Made by a program: the position numbers and the translations under genes | NCBI GenBank assembly: GCA_020435185.1 | Contig: JAGRAA010000139.1 | Coordinates: 1-6,882 of the forward strand | DNA: 6,882 nt | Direction: 5' to 3' | DNA from: Bdellovibrionales bacterium | GTDB lineage: Bacteria > Bdellovibrionota > Bdellovibrionia > Bdellovibrionales > UBA1609 | In this document: piece after piece, positions 5,942-6,882 of the stretch | Numbering within the stretch: the first letter of the stretch is position 1 | How the letters are laid out: each line of letters begins with the position of its first letter | Notes under the pieces: model-generated | The model's input: only the letters and a program-made list of their open reading frames with translations | What the model was told of the DNA's origin: nothing | Database searches by the model: none

Positions 5942-6882
5942 TCAGAAAAAACAATTGAACATAAAAAAGAGGTTCAAAAATATTACGGTGAAATTTTAAA
6001 ATCCTCAAAAGATCTACAGACAAATGCCTGTTGTACAGCGATAACCTATCCAAATCATATAAAAAACGCCTTAAAGAATATCCATCCAGAAGTTATTGAA
6101 AAATATTATGGCTGTGGCCTTTGTGTTCCTGAAAACTTAGACGGATGCACGGTTTTAGATTTAGGATCAGGATCAGGAAGAGACTGTTACCTTCTTTCTC
6201 AACTTGTAGGCTCCAAAGGCTCCGTTGTTGGCGTGGACATGACCAAAGAGCAACTCGCTGTCGCCAATAAACACTTAGATTTTCATGCGGCCCAATTTGG
6301 ATATCCAAATTCTAATGTTACCTTTTTAGAGGGTGACATTCAGAATCTCGAAACACTTGGGTTAAAAGATAATAGCTTTGACGTCATTATCTCAAACTGC
6401 GTAATTAATCTGGTTGCCGACAAAAAGAAAGTTTTAGATCAAGTCTTTAGATTGTTGAAACCAGGAGGAGAGTTTTACTTTAGCGATGTCTACTGTGATC
6501 GAAGAATCCCTTCTGTACTGACCAACGATCCCGTCCTCTATGGGGAATGCCTTTCTGGCGCACTTTACTGGAATGATTTTGAAAACCTCGCAAAATATAC
6601 TGGTTTTTCGGATCCCAGAGTAATTGAATCAGCACCGATTACAGTTAACAATAAAGAACTAGAAAACAAAATTTCTGGATTTAATTTTGTCTCCACCACC
6701 TATCGTTTGTTTAAAATACTCGAACTCGAACCTGATTGTGAAGACTATGGTCAGGCCGTAAAGTACTTAGGGTCCTCCGACAATCAAAAACTATTTTTTA
6801 CTTTAGATCAAGGGCACATCTTTCAAAAGGGAAAGATCGAATTGGTTTGTGGCAACACCTATAGAATGTTGCAACAACCTCG
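5939..6882 (+). CDS. arsM: Arsenite S-adenosylmethyltransferase (ArsM/AS3MT family), 3' end cut by the window
   Basis: Seen: open from TTG 5939 to the window edge, 314 codons plus two bases; family members are usually about 350-380 aa, so only the C-terminal tail is missing. SAM-binding motif I is 'VLDLGSGSGRDCYLLSQLVG' (72-91), followed by 'GVDMTKEQ' (98-105) and 'FDVIISNCVINLVADK' (147-162). The four arsenic-related cysteines of the AS3MT family are present: C31 ('QTNAC'), C59 ('YYGCGL'), C154 ('SNCVINLV') and C204 ('GECLSGALYW'). Family knowledge: the cytoplasmic enzyme transfers methyl groups from SAM to As(III), giving mono-, di- and trimethylated species, for detoxification or as the first step to arsenosugars. 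The sequence follows animal AS3MT unusually closely from residue 56 on. The start is TTG with a strong GGAGG-type site. It is divergent from the arsenosugar-type glycosyltransferase gene. The annotation as arsenite methyltransferase is firm; whether the product feeds an arsenosugar pathway is inference. Confidence 0.95.
   Translation, partial: MSEKTIEHKKEVQKYYGEILKSSKDLQTNACCTAITYPNHIKNALKNIHPEVIEKYYGCGLCVPENLDGCTVLDLGSGSGRDCYLLSQLVGSKGSVVGVDMTKEQLAVANKHLDFHAAQFGYPNSNVTFLEGDIQNLETLGLKDNSFDVIISNCVINLVADKKKVLDQVFRLLKPGGEFYFSDVYCDRRIPSVLTNDPVLYGECLSGALYWNDFENLAKYTGFSDPRVIESAPITVNNKELENKISGFNFVSTTYRLFKILELEPDCEDYGQAVKYLGSSDNQKLFFTLDQGHIFQKGKIELVCGNTYRMLQQP

Noticed and set aside
5926..5958. ATG at 5926 as the start of the plus-strand gene
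   Set aside because: It is out of frame with arsM and reaches TGA after ten codons; TTG at 5939 has the correctly spaced GGAGG.
6093..6308. Minus-strand ORF within arsM
   Set aside because: It is antisense to the SAM-binding core of arsM, and arsM's reading frame is continuous and well conserved there.

Overview
The window is bacterial: tightly packed genes, a TTG start behind a strong GGAGG-type ribosome binding site, and a stop/start overlap. By eye the DNA is AT-rich. Nothing fixes the taxon. The two-membrane-segment anchor followed by a predicted periplasmic propeller suggests a Gram-negative cell, but this is inference. No rRNA, tRNA, CRISPR, transposase or phage gene is visible, and no gene-free stretch exceeds 300 bases.

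Layout: four genes lie on the minus strand and, read in their own direction, run from about 5857 down to 46. They are (i) a divergent family-2-like glycosyltransferase of the type associated with arsenosugar biosynthesis (TIGR04283-like), (ii) a MoeB/ThiF-type E1 adenylyltransferase fused to a C-terminal rhodanese domain, (iii) a PEP-synthase-related phosphotransferase with an ATP-grasp domain, a large central domain and a C-terminal swivelling His domain (the rifampin-phosphotransferase-like layout), and (iv) a membrane-anchored PQQ-like beta-propeller. The first two are separated by one base and the last two overlap by 8 bases. A 152-bp gap separates the pairs. Divergently on the plus strand, from a TTG at 5939, runs an arsenite methyltransferase (arsM/AS3MT type), cut by the right edge of the window.

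Functional reading: arsM and the arsenosugar-type glycosyltransferase share an 81-bp divergent promoter region. With established knowledge of those families, this points to an arsenic-methylation or organoarsenical (arsenosugar-like) locus. The radical SAM enzyme ArsS, which normally bridges ArsM and sugar chemistry, is not in the window and could lie just beyond the right edge. The other three minus-strand genes are not part of the characterised arsenosugar pathway as I know it. Each has intact catalytic motifs but no obvious substrate here. An ATP-dependent phosphotransferase, a sulfur-transfer type E1 and a periplasmic propeller next to ArsM and an odd glycosyltransferase could be an extended, undescribed organoarsenical pathway. 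They could also be a chance neighbour operon. Conserved gene neighbourhood would decide between these.
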